Source of the DNA: Cardinalis cardinalis
Lineage: Eukaryota > Chordata > Aves > Passeriformes > Cardinalidae
Reading direction: 5' to 3'
DNA length: 64,000 nucleotides
NCBI GenBank assembly: GCA_014549065.1
Contig: JACDOX010000004.1
Location: forward strand, 1,429,195-1,493,194
Shown: positions 50,231 to 60,679 of the stretch, one piece after another
Position numbering within the stretch: the first letter of the stretch is position 1
Layout: each line of letters opens with the position of its first letter
Notes under the pieces: generated by a model
What the model saw: the letters and a program-made list of their open reading frames with translations, nothing else
What the model was told of the DNA's origin: nothing
Database searches by the model: none
Position numbers and translations under genes: made by a program

Positions 50231-52555
50231 GAAAAAAAAAACTGAAAAAAAGATAGGTTCACCTACTTTACTCCCCGTCATCTAAACACAGTACACTAAC
50301 CAATTAACACTACATGTGTTATTTNTGCACTTCAACACCTTAGGAGACTTCAGTCTAGGTGCTGAAATTATTTGAACAGCTAGAATTTATAATGTTGGCA
50401 AGAGTATGACAATGATAATAAAGACAAGGTATGTTTGATTGTATATCAGTAGGAAAATGACCTGCATTTGTCCCCCACATGTATATTTTGATAAGAGAGA
50501 TTTAAGAGGGCAGAACTTTTTTCATGTGAATATCTCAGGAATGCATAACATTCTAGCCTATTGCATAATACCCAAATTATCTTTGGAATTGCCTGTATGC
50601 AGCTCTACTTCTTCCAGTCCTTCTTCACCCTTTCATATGTGGTGACATCCAAGTGGGCCATAACAGCATTTAGATATTCAGGAGTTAATTGAAGGAAAAG
50701 AAAATCTCCTTATCCTTATTTTCTATTATTCATATTTCTTATGATCTCTGTTCCAATTACAGCATAGCCCTGATGCCAAACAGTCTGACAATAGCAGAGA
50801 CTGTTTAAATTATTGACAAAAGATATCTTTTTATTTGTATATAATCAGGAATNTTTTTTTGTTGCTGAGCATTTTTAATAAAGGAATGCATATATGCAAC
50901 TCACACATGACTCTTTCCATTAAACACTGTTTGACTGTACTAATTTTGTTATCAAAACCACCTCACCAAACCAACAAGCTTNCTAACTGCCCTGGAATTA
51001 AAGCAGATTCACATATGTGGGAGAGAAGTAGCCTCCTGCTGCAGCCCCTACCAGAAGTTACTACTCACTTGTTGCTACAGAAGAAGCCAAGAGCACAGCA
51101 GAGAAGTGGCAAAAATTTTGGAGTAACTGCAAGAAACAGCCTCTTGCTGATGAAGCTNACAGCTACCCTTCCACCAGAATCATCAGATAAATTCTGAAAG
51201 AGTCCCAAGTTTCTTTTCTGGTACCCCGAATTAAAATCACTGTGGTCCCACATGAGGTAAGAATCTAAAGAGGAAAAAGATGTTTCAAAGCTGTCCTTTC
51301 AACTTTCTTAAGGTTATGCAATCAAAAGTCATTACAACTACTTCTTGAAATGGGAAACAAGGAGCCTCCCAGGTTCACACATGGGAAAGTTTTGGGCATT
51401 ATGGCTAGTGGTAAAAGCCTTCTCAGCATCTATTTAGNTTTTTGGATATCTATCTATCTGCTTTACACAGCTAACTCATCATAGTGAACCACAGTGTGAT
51501 CTTCAATGCCTGTATTTGTTATGCTATTTTGTGCATTAAATCAATATAAGCTACAAGTCTTTACCCTAGAGTATATCTTGAGCAGTTTGTTTAATGTGAT
51601 TTCCCTCTAATATGCACTCTTGTGTTTGCTTGTAGCCTTTTACTTTCACATTTTAAAATGATCACAGCCTAAACCAAGGGAGCTGAGAAGCACATGACTC
51701 TTCTCTTTAAAATGCAGAGCCATCAGGGTCCTCTCCTGCAAAGGGCTGATAAGTGCTTNAAATTTTTCAAATATGGTAGAAATTGTGGCCTTTCACCTTT
51801 AGCCTTGATTAGGGTTGGGATTTAACACATGCTGCCTCTGTATTTTCTCTGATTAGATTGTCCTTGGGCAAGTGCATCCAGCATGTGCTAGGCAGGTCAG
51901 TGATCAGTCTTCCACTGGGACAAGAACAAAACCAGGAAATATTCATAATTCATTGTGATCAGACATTTAAGAGTACACTAGGGAGATCTGCTGGTTATGG
52001 TAATTTATTCTACAGCCTTATTATTACGTTACAATTTGTTGTCCGTGTTGGTCTTTACTACATGCTTTCGTTATTTTAAGGCATTAGTATTTTTTGACTT
52101 TGTATACACAAGCCAGAGTTTAATTATCCTCCTATCTGACCGTAGAAATATTTCATTCTTTCAAACNATTTTGTCAGGCCTGGAGAAAATGTTCCCTGTT
52201 TTAAGATAAATTAATCAGGTCAAGACATGAACGTAGTAAGAGCTGCTGAATATTAACAGCATAAGACGCTTTTCTGCAAGATTTTAACTGTGTTTTCTAC
52301 ATTTTAGTGAAGTAAATATGCATGCTATCTAGATATTTACGATGCACCATTCTCAGTTATAGAAAATATGTCACTTTTTTTCTTAAGTTTTTTACCCCTA
52401 AGTTGAGTTTAAAGATCTTAAAAATTATATTCTCAAGCTGCAGGCTCATGTACAGCTGAACACAAAGGAGTGAAATTTGCCTTTCTGCAGGGAACCCATG
52501 TGAAATACAACACAAGTTCTACTTAAACTTGACCTCAGAAAGCTTAACATTTCTC
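50231..52555. other. Unique AT-rich spacer
   Basis: Short frames only (up to 120 codons at 50835-51197, plus strand, interrupted by ambiguous bases, no domain). No repeat recognised. Confidence 0.6.
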
Positions 52556-52873
52556 AGAATCACAGAATAGTTGAGCTGAACGGAACCTCTAGAGATCATC
52601 TAATTCAATCCCCTTCTANAAAAATGGGGTTAACTAAAGCAAGTTGCTTCAGGTCATGTTAAGTTGTGCTCTGAATATCTCCAAGGATGTTGACTCCACA
52701 ACCTTCCTGTGCAATCTGTTTCAGTGCTCAGCCACCCTCACAATAGTTAGGCTTTTTCTTATGTTTTAAAAGAATTTCCTTTTTTACCATTTGTGCCCGT
52801 TAGCTCTTGTTCTTGCACTGGATACCGCTGAGAAGAGTCTGGCTTCCTCTCCTTAATTTCTTAGTGCAAAGAG
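52556..52873 (-). mobile_element. CR1 LINE, 3' part left of a nested LTR, minus strand
   Basis: The left edge AGAATCACAGAATAGTTGAG is the complement of the CR1 tail. Then come ATCTAATTCAATCCCC, CTCCAAGGATGTTGACTCCAC and GATACCGCTGAGAAGAGTCT, all in reverse CR1 order. CR1 similarity stops near 52862 and resumes right of 53657 at the next part of the consensus, so this and the right-hand piece are one element split by an LTR insertion. Confidence 0.88.
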
Positions 52874-53657
52874 NTGACCTTGTCTGGCTGCCAGGTGCCC
52901 ACCAAGCCNCTCTATCTGTCTCTCTCCTCAACANGACAGGAGGAAAAAACAAGATAAAAAACCTCATGGGTTGAGTAAAGGACAAGGAGGCCATTCAGCA
53001 ATTACCATTACAGGCAAAACAGACATGGAAATGAATTTAATATGTACTACCAATCAAATTACAGTAAGAAAATAAGATATTAGAAAAAATCTAAAAGCAG
53101 CTTCCCCTAATTCTTCTCCCTGTACTCACTGCCAACTTTTGTACCTTTCCCAAGAAGCTCAAGGAGTAAGGAAATGGCTGTCGCAGTAAGCCCATAAANC
53201 TTTGTCCCTTTCTTCTCACTTTCTTCCCTTGTTCCAGTGTGGGATCCCTTCCACGTGAATTTCAACACTGAGTCTTTCCCATGGGCTGCAGCTCTTAACA
53301 AACTGTTCCAGTGTGTATCATTTTCATGGCATGCTTTTTATCCAGGAATGGACTTTCCCAGTGTGGGTTTCCCGCAGAGTCACAGGTTCTCTTAGGAAAC
53401 CNACTCTAGCAGGATTTGTCTCTGCAGGCCACAGTTCCTGCCAGGAGTCTGCTCCAGCATTTTCAAGGGATTAATGCTTCTTTCAAGGTATATCCACCTG
53501 CCTGCTGGGTGTGGGGTGCTCCATGGGCTGCGGGTGGATATCTACTCCCTCTTGGACCTCCATGGGCTGCAGGGTGACAGCTGCCTCACCATGGTCTTCT
53601 CCACAGATACCACCCCTGTAGCCCCCACTGTCAAATCTTGCGGCTAAAGCCAATACA
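52874..53657 (-). mobile_element. ERVL-like solo LTR nested in CR1, internally deleted
   Basis: Read on the minus strand, the LTR starts TGTATTGGCTTTAGCCGCAAG (53657 leftward), then has the GGGGCTACAGGGGTGG block. It jumps directly to GAGAAGACCATGGTGAGGCA, skipping about 300 bp present in the copy at 11,993. It then runs through CAGCCCATGGAGG, CACCAGGCAGG-type and GGAACAGTTT repeats to the AATTACCAT and TGAGGAG segments near 52,930-53,000. The left end, near TGACCTTGTCTGGCTGCCAGG, is approximate (52865-52874). Position inside CR1 shows it is the younger insertion. No internal retroviral sequence, so solo. Frames of 64-66 codons are fragments of LTR DNA. A target duplication is not evident. 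Confidence 0.8.
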
Positions 53658-55090
53658 TCTGCTTTATGTATGAATATTAACATTGATCAAATTCTCCTGA
53701 AACTTTTCTGCTTAAACTCAATCAACCCCATCTCTGAGCCTCCCCTTGTACGTCAGATCCTTCAGTCCCTTAATGGTCATCATGGCTCTTTGCTGAATGT
53801 GCCCCTGGACAGCCCTGTTCCTTTTGGACTGGGGAGCTCAGTATTGGACACAGAACTGCAGCTGTGTTTTACCAGGGATGAACAAAGGGAGAAAGATNAC
53901 CTTCTTTGACTTTGTGATTATGATCTTCCTAATACAGCCCAGCCAGTTGTTGGCCTTAGTTGCAAGGGTACTTTGATAGATCACGTTCAGCTTGGAGTCC
54001 AGCAGGACCCCCCCAGATTATTCTCTGACAAGAGACATTTGAACTTTCAACCCCAGCATATATAGGTGCATAAAGGTCTTTCCTTCCAGGTGAGGAATAT
54101 TGCAATTATTGTTTTAAAGGATGCCAAGATCCACATCAATCCCCTTCCACAGCCTGTCTAGGTCTCTGAAGGCTACCATAAGTAACTGATGTATCAATCN
54201 CTCCTTCCAGTTCTAAATTATCTGCAAACTGGCCAGGAGTGTACTCTTGTCTCATCATTCATGTCACGAATGAAAATATTAAATAGTGCTAGCCCCTATA
54301 TTGACCTCTAGGACTACACTGTCTTTTATCCTTAACATGTTTGAAAATTATTTCTGGAAGGATTTTCTCTTTCACATTCCCAGGGTTTAGGATTAGGCAA
54401 ATCAGTGTGTAGTTCCCTGGCTCCTATATCTGGTCTTTCTTGTAGGCAGAAGTGACATTTGCTTGCTTTCAGCCCTCAACAACGNCCCTTGACCACCATG
54501 ACCTTTCAAAGGCAATAGTCCTTACAGTGACACTGGTCAGCTCCCTCAGCACTTGTGGGTGAATCCCATCAGATCCCATAGACTTTTATCCATATAAGAT
54601 ATAAGATATATTTATCCATATATATCCCATGTCCAGCTTGCTTACCTGTCCCTAATCTGATCTGCCTCTTCTGAGACAAATTTCTTGTTTCATAATTCCC
54701 CACTGGTTTTAGGGACCTGGCATTACTGAGGGAAAATCTTACCAGTAAAGACCAAAGTGGAGAATGCACTGAGTTATCTCGGTCTTCCTCATGGTCTTAG
54801 TCACCACAATACCTATTCCATTCAACAAGGGACCCAAATTTTCTTTCATCTTCCTTTTACTGTTAATATACCTGTACAAGCCCTTCTTGTTTCTGTTTGC
54901 ATCCTTCACCAGATTAAACTCCAAATGGATTTGGCTTTCATAACCTAAGGGTGGGCCCCCTTTAGTTCTTTTGTTGATTATAAGGTCTGTCTCGTCCGCA
55001 TCCTCCTGCACACTTCACTTTCCAGGCTGATCTACCTCTTTTTCACTTGACTGGGGATATCCAACTCCTTTCTTCACAGTCCCTAGTTTA
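53658..55090 (-). mobile_element. CR1 LINE, ORF2-side part right of the nested LTR, minus strand
   Basis: The sequence resumes CR1 at GTATGAATATTAACATTGATC and follows it in reverse for about 1.4 kb. Landmarks are TTGGAGTCCAGCAGGACCCC (near 53994), AGCCTGTCTAGGTCTCTGAAG (near 54151), CTGCAAACTGGCCAGGAGTG (near 54222), GTGAATCCCATCAGATCCCAT (near 54560) and ACCTGTACAAGCCCTTCTTG (near 54870). A 90-codon minus frame at 54739-55011 keeps recognisable CR1 ORF2 sequence from the stretch before the reverse transcriptase core, including the Asn-Lys-Lys-Gly-Leu-Tyr-Arg-Tyr-Ile motif. It has no catalytic motif and is broken. A local TATA/AGATA expansion lies at 54583-54630. With the left piece this is about 1.75 kb of 5'-truncated CR1, ending near the A-rich, ambiguous stretch at 55088-55127. 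Confidence 0.87.
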
Positions 55091-55131
55091 AAAAAAAATA
55101 AAAAAAAANNCNNNNANNTNNTATCANCCAG
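55088..55131. other. A-run with clustered ambiguous bases
   Basis: A run of A broken by one T is followed by a dozen n mixed with single called bases, ending near 55127. This looks like a homopolymer where reads of different length were merged, not a real gap. Confidence 0.8.
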
Positions 55132-55334
55132 AATAATCTTGGGATCCTTGTGACCCATGCATTTAATAGCCATAATTGTCATTATTTCAACTTGAAGCAT
55201 TAGGCAAGAATGCAGGTTTGTCCAACTAAAGATTTGAAGACAACTGTCTGATTAATTTGGTTTTACAAGCTTGAAAGATTCTTGTCTGACTAAAACTTTG
55301 AAAGCCACTGCATAATGTAATTTTTTTCTGTTTA

Positions 55335-55400
55335 GAAAGTACTCTTCAGTTAGTTGGGAAAAGACCTCTGAGATCAGAGTCCAATCTAAAATCTCTTACA
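55335..55400 (-). mobile_element. CR1 LINE scrap, minus strand
   Basis: TTAGTTGGGAAAAGACCTCT followed by GAGATCAGAGTCCAATCTA matches the complement of the CR1 3' region just inside the tail. Only about 45-60 bp survive. Confidence 0.65.
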
Positions 55401-56304
55401 GGATCTATTTATAAGATCTATGAAGCAAGATGAAAATTTTAATATGTTAAAGATTTTTAAAAAATAATTGTTCAAAAATGTCCATCTTTCTTAAAACTTG
55501 AAACATTAAAATCAAAGTCAGTTCTTTTTTCTGATTTGTGAGTTCATGAATCTCCCAGAAAAGAGTATGACAATTTGATGACATTGGTACTGTTTTCCTC
55601 ACAATGGTAAATAACAGTTCAGAGTATTTCTGGGAGGTTTTCATAAAGACTTGGTATTTTCACAAAGTCAAAAATTCTTCCTGTTAATCTTGCTCTCCAG
55701 TCTGGATTTCTCAACTGTGTTTTCAATCAGAGGCAGTCAGTTTTCCCATAGTCTCCTAATAAAAACACCATTTCATTCCTGAAGGACTTTTTCTTCCATG
55801 GACATCTTGCACTTGATTCTCTACCCTGTAATGAATTTCTGTTCACATTTCAGCACACACAATGAACTAATGCTTAACGTTTTCTTCTGTTCAGGTGTCC
55901 TGCCTGAAACGTTAACATTAGATTTAGTGAATATGAGTAATATAGCCACTGAGGCCTAGAAATTCAACCTGGTGCAAATCTTTTATAATTGTAGTGCCAC
56001 ACCAAAACAGAATGTTTCTATATGTTTTCACCTTTGNGTGTGTGCGCGCGCGNGTGTGTGTATGTTCTTTGACTGGTTTACTGTCCATCATTTACATACC
56101 CTTTGTTCCTGTTTGCTCTGTCTTCCTGAACAAGAATGCAGAAATCTTCATAAATACAGATTTGTTCACAGTTTCTGAAGATACATCTTTTTTTGTTAAA
56201 TTATGTCTTTGATTCAACAGCTACATCATTCAGCTCTCTCTTGCTTCCTTTTAACCCATGGGGAGTAATCCTATTTTATATAGCTGAGTCAAGAGTACAA
56301 CCAA
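55401..56304. other. Spacer with a GT/GC dinucleotide tract
   Basis: AT-rich sequence without a recognisable gene. The only repeat is the alternating purine-pyrimidine tract at 56037-56063. Confidence 0.6.
56037..56063. repeat. GT/GC dinucleotide microsatellite
   Basis: About 13 units of alternating GT and GC with two ambiguous bases (56037 and 56053). Alternating purine-pyrimidine with a CG core can adopt Z-DNA. The ambiguous bases inside suggest length or sequence polymorphism. Confidence 0.85.
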
Positions 56305-56530
56305 TAGAATCATACAATCAGAGAATATTTTGGATCAGAAGAGATCTCTAAAGGTAATCTAAAGTCCACCCCCTGTCATGGGTAGNGTCACCTTCCACTA
56401 GACCAGTTTGCTCAAAGACTGATNCAACCTGGCTTTGAACACTGAATATATTGTTTACATGTCATTAATAACAGCATGTTATGTGAGCCTTTTAATATTG
56501 AGAAATTCTTTTCTATATTTAAATTGCAAA
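56305..56530 (-). mobile_element. CR1 LINE 3' end, minus strand
   Basis: TAGAATCATACAATCAGAGAA at the left edge is the complement of the CR1 tail. Then follow TTTTGGATCAGAAGAGATCT, CACCTTCCACTAGACCAGTT, GCTCAAAGACTGAT and CAACCTGGCTTTGAACACTGA. These are close to the consensus up to 56446. A weaker match (TTGAGAAATTCTTTTCTATA) suggests it goes on to about 56530. Confidence 0.88.
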
Positions 56531-58700
56531 GTATTTCTAAACATTCCTTCAATGGAGGGAATGAAACTCTCTATATTAAGTACAGTTGGAGTTTACTACT
56601 CAAAGTTGCTGTGTAAGGAAATTTCTTCTGTGAAGATAATACATTTTCTCTTGCAACTACTGTCCTTTTCCCCAGTTTCTGATTATTTGCAAAACAATAA
56701 ATATTTGGGCAGAAGTTAATTGNTTCTGTTCAATCATTCGACACATTCTTCATTACTTTTAGAGCATGTGAACCTTTCACCCAATCACACTTACAATTAA
56801 GACTGATGAAATCATTAGATGTGTTACAAACATTCAGTTTATCCATATAGAGTTTGGCAANATCTTAAAGGTCTTCTGTCAGGTTCATTCACTGTTTAAT
56901 TATTTGTTGTTTATACTGAATAACAATATGATCACTGTCATTTGTCATTACACTCTGTTGAAGGCACAAATTTTTGGGGCTTCCAAGAAGGTTTCAGTTA
57001 AGTGAACAGGAGTTAATAATTATCTCACTAAAGTCTGCAGTTTCCTTGTGAAATAAACCCACCATTTTCTAACAGCCCACAAGGAGTAGCAATGAATACT
57101 GTGACTGATGAGGAAATACTGTGTCCTCTTATACTCAAATCTAACTTGCTTTTCTTGATAATTATGTTCCCTAAACAAAGTTAAATTTCGAGGAGTAGAA
57201 CTCTCACTCATTGCTGTGGATATGTTTCTTAATGAAAGCTCACAAGGCATGATCCAGTTGTCTTGGTTAAAGAGTGTAGAAGTGACATGCAAAAGTACCT
57301 CCAGTAACTTGTATTCTGTGATTCAGCTGAGAGTCTTGTTACGCTATTTTGACAACTTGTCTGAGAAAGTAGATAATGTGTGCCATCTTCCTTGGTTATC
57401 CTGTTAGGACTGAAGTAATGGGAAAATAATGCTGTATGANGATGATCATGCTGGTAAGTTATAAGCCTTCCACATCCTTACCTTGTCTGTTTGCTATGAA
57501 ATATTCCCTGTGACTTCTCAAGCGGCAAAGCTTNGTCCATTTTATTATCTTTGATTACAAGCAGAATATAAAAGTTTAGACTATATGAACATNGAGGAGA
57601 AAACTTGGAGCTGACAGTTTTTACCCAGATTTTTCTTATGGAGGGATAATCCTGGTTTTAATCTATTTCATCTTCTATAGTAGAAGTAAACCAGGTATAA
57701 ATACAGCACACAAGGGTGTAAGTATAGAACGTCCTGAGGACCAAAGGTTCTTTATGGTTGATATATGAGCTTTTCCTCGTGTGTATACNCCCTGCCTCAC
57801 ACATAGATGGCTGATTTATTATGCAAGCCATCTATATCATATACTCTACTTTAAAACTCACACCCATAATAACTGGAAGCAGAGATAGGCACAGAAACCT
57901 TGGGATTTGAACTCCTTATTTTCAATACATNTCCGTTGCCACTTTTGTATCTCTGATCCTCTTCCCTAAAAAAGAGAATAAAAAAAAAGAAGATGAGGTA
58001 TAGATCTTTCTGTAGTTTGTTCCTAGTTCCATTTTCATCTTTTCCCCTAAATTGAAAAAATACCTTTTGATAAAAGGACCTTCTCTACAAATGTGGCTTG
58101 TTTATTTTCAGAGAAGAAAATAGTATAAAGGCGTTCAGCTTGAAGGTTAATAGAAAACAAATATGCTGATTTCTGGAGTAATTTCTGTACTTTTTGGCTT
58201 TCTCCACAAATATACTTGGGTTTTCAGCTGGGACATCTAATGCCCTGAGCTGCTTTTCATCACAGCTCTAAAACTGTGACAGCAATTGAAATTACTTTGA
58301 TAATGCTCACAATGGTATTGTGAAGCTTTAATAATTAATATTACAAAAGACTTCAAAATTGTTAGTTTAAAAGGTGAGGTAGCAGCTCCTAAAATCTGGG
58401 ACACATTTTGAAATCTTAGACAGCATTACCTTAGAGCATTGCTTAAGTGTTATTTCAGACTACTACAGATGAAGAGGTGTGGTTTACCTGTTTACAGAAA
58501 TTCTAAATGCAAAATAATAACAANAGGTCTGTCTGGATGTAGGTAGTAAAAGAATTTTTTAAGGGAGGGCTCTAAAATGTACTCAGTACATGTTCTCAGC
58601 AGCAGGGAGACTTAAATGGGCTACTTTTGTTCCCTCAGAATGACTCATAGCCTTATCTGAAACACATTTGTCAAAGTGATCCAGGGTTGCTTATTACTGG
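56531..58700. other. Unique AT-rich spacer
   Basis: No gene, LINE or LTR recognised in about 2.2 kb. Frames are at most 90 codons (minus, 57020-57292). Confidence 0.65.
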
Positions 58701-59291
58701 GAATGCTCACTGTGAAAGGATTAAATCTCTGTGTACNACATAGCCCCTTTATACAAGTTAAGACTGCTGTGACTCACGATAGGAAGCAGAGTATATAAGC
58801 CAGGGCAGAACTATGTTAATGCACTTCTGCTGTACTCAGAGCAGTGGGAAGGTGTTCGGTGATAAGGGGTCCTGCACCAGCGTCTTTCTGTCCTCCCCTC
58901 ACTGAATTTCTAGTCCTTTAGGCACTCTTCCTACTGCTGTTTCTCTCGATGGCGTGTCAGCTAGCAGCTGACAGCACTCAGGCTTTTTTGTTCCTGTTTT
59001 GATGATGTCCTTTATTCCACACTCTCCTGTAATGCCGAAATCAGAGTTTTCAAAGGCCAGGCTGGTTATGCTACCACTGAGCATTGCAGGTAGCAGAGTA
59101 GACAGCAGTACAGAGTGGGTTCACTTCACCTGCCTCCAGGTGTGTGCATCTGAACCAGCTAACTCCTCTAACAGCCACTGCAGAGAGAGAGAGGCATGGT
59201 CACAATCAGGCCTGCCCTTAATGCGGAGGTGAAACACTGTTTTTAGAATTACTCCTGGAAGGAATTTAGAGGAAATCTAGACAACTGANTC
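58701..59291 (+). promoter_or_regulatory. Promoter-like block with AP-1 site and TATA box
   Basis: A perfect AP-1 site TGACTCA (58770-58776) lies 15 bases upstream of TATATAAGCC (TATATAA 58792-58798). The following 250 bp or so are richer in GC and CpG than the surroundings. They include a near-palindrome GTCAGCTAGCAGCTGAC (58957-58973). The right end abuts a CR1 tail. It could be a cellular promoter or enhancer, or the U3/R part of an LTR I do not recognise (no AATAAA is placed right for that). There is no convincing frame downstream: 77 codons plus at 58999-59232 and 61 minus at 58899-59084 overlap on opposite strands. Confidence 0.3.
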
Positions 59292-59352
59292 TATAAGTTG
59301 GACTAGATAATCTTTCAATGTCCCTTCCAACCCAAGCTATTCTATGATTTTA
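59292..59352 (+). mobile_element. CR1 LINE 3' terminus, plus strand
   Basis: TAAGTTGGACTAGATAATCT, then GTCCCTTCCAACCCAAGC and TATTCTATGATTTTA are the last 60 or so bases of avian CR1 with its tail. Strongly 5'-truncated. Confidence 0.85.
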
Positions 59353-59449
59353 CAGAATTTGATGATATGCTTCTCAGCCTAGCTGATAAAATAATTGTGT
59401 GATATATTGCCAAATACATAATGAGATGGGCCATGTCTTTAAAATGTAA

Positions 59450-59562
59450 TATGATACAATACGATATAATAATATGATATGGTAAGATTTATATTATATT
59501 ATATTATATTATATTATATTATATTATATTATATTATATTATATTATATTATGTTATGTTAT
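59450..59562. repeat. ATATT pentanucleotide satellite, left array
   Basis: A degenerate lead-in (ATGATA/ACGATA-type steps, about 59450-59488) becomes a nearly perfect ATATT array from about 59490 to 59551, followed by ATGTT variants at the border with the LTR. Confidence 0.92.
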
Positions 59563-60146
59563 ATTAGAAATAGAGCCCCGATATCACCGAGTGGGAGGTG
59601 CTAGGGCTCGTCTTGCCCTTGCTGCTTGGCCAGAGGCAGCAGCTGTGGTGTTTCACCTCAGAGACACCCCTGGCTGGCTGTATGATGCAGCTAGGCGCTG
59701 GAACAATTCCAGGCAGGGTAGAAACTCAGTTTACCTCTGGTGGAAAGCATTCAGGCGACGGTGAAGAAGAAAAGGAGAGGATTCTGTGGAGGTTTTATAT
59801 CCAGAGTTTATTCCAGGACGACAGACCCCTGAATCTTGTAACTGCTACACACAGAATGCCAACCACAGGGCCACAAGGTCCTTTTAAGCCCAGGGGGAGG
59901 GGGAAGGAAAGGATAGGGGAGCCACCAACCATGTGGGAGGGGGCGAGTCTCAGGGGACAAATGACACCTGGCCAGACCAATGACTCCAGAGCTGAGAAGC
60001 GTCTTTTGAACTTCTGCCAACCCCACCATGCCCCTGCTGGAACGTTAAGATTGAATGACAGTACTTAGCAGGAGGGCAAGGGGGAGGGGTAAGGAGAGGT
60101 TGGGACACCTGGGGGACTGGGATGGGTGAAAGAGGATATTGCAACA
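59563..60146 (-). mobile_element. ERVK-like LTR within the ATATT satellite, minus strand
   Basis: On the minus strand it begins TGTTGCAATATCCTCTTTCA (60146 leftward) and runs through CCCATCCCAGTCCCCCAGG. It holds AATAAA (59812 to 59807) and an adjacent ATATAAAA (59800 to 59793), and ends about GGGGCTCTATTTCTAATA at 59563. About 584 bp. The TGTTGC start and these segments match an LTR type I know from bird, probably passerine, ERVK elements. The 3' end lacks the expected CA and has probably been worn by the neighbouring satellite. No internal sequence remains, so solo. The 156-codon plus frame 59598-60068 is antisense LTR sequence, not a gene. Its 5' 200 bp recur at 60,355. Confidence 0.75.
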
Positions 60147-60157
60147 CACTGGAACAT

Positions 60158-60353
60158 TATTATATTTATATTATATTTATATTATATTACATTATATTAC
60201 ATTATATTATATTATATTGTATTATATTAATTATATTATATTATATTAATAATATAATATAATATAATATAATATAATATAATATAATATAATATAATAT
60301 AATATAATATAATATAATATAATATTATATTATATTATATTATATTATATTAT
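60158..60353. repeat. ATATT satellite, middle array, with orientation switch
   Basis: ATATT units (about 60158-60249, with some TTTAT and TTACA variants) switch at AATAATA to the complementary AATAT phase (about 60250-60324), then back to ATATT (60325-60353). Two inversions of a pentanucleotide array produce long self-complementary arms able to form hairpins or a cruciform. It ends at an n (60354) where a second copy of LTR DNA begins. Confidence 0.95.
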
Positions 60354-60354
60354 N

Positions 60355-60572
60355 TCTCAGGGGACAAATGACACCTGGCCAGACCAATGACTCCAGAGCT
60401 GAGAAGCGTCTTTTGAACTTCTGCCAACCCCACCATGCCCCTGCTGGAATGTTAAGATTGAATGACAGTACTTAGCAGGAGGGCAAGGGGGAGGGGTAAG
60501 GAGAGGTTGGCACACCTGGGGGACTGGGATGGGTGAAAGAGGATATTGCAACACATTGGAACATTATTATAT
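60355..60572 (-). mobile_element. Tandem duplicate of the LTR 5' end
   Basis: Matches 59,948-60,165 with a constant offset of 407 bases and only three differences (60043/60450 C to T; 60104/60511 G to C; 60149/60556 C to T). The copy holds about the first 200 bases of the LTR plus its outer flank CACATTGGAACATTAT. Because the flank is shared too, this is a local duplication of LTR plus flank, not a second retroviral insertion. It starts abruptly at the n at 60354. Confidence 0.93.
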
Positions 60573-60679
60573 TATATTATATTTATATTATATTTATTAT
60601 ATTATATTATATTATATTATATTATATTATATTATATTATATTATATTATATTATATTATATTATATTATATTATATTA
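60573..60679. repeat. ATATT satellite, right array
   Basis: Nearly pure ATATT units, with a few TTTAT variants at the left, ending at 60679 before unique sequence. It keeps a 76-codon frame open that reads as repeated Tyr-Ile-Leu; this is not a gene. Confidence 0.95.

Noticed and set aside
54739..55011. 90-codon minus frame as a host gene
   Set aside because: It matches the region before the reverse transcriptase core of CR1 ORF2, is truncated on both sides and belongs to a dead element.
59027..59095. Possible tRNA-like A box on the minus strand (CTCAGTGGTAGC)
   Set aside because: No matching B box at the right distance and no cloverleaf can be drawn; likely chance.
59598..60068. 156-codon plus frame
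   Set aside because: It is antisense reading of an ERVK-like LTR; LTRs carry no structural gene and the frame has no domain.
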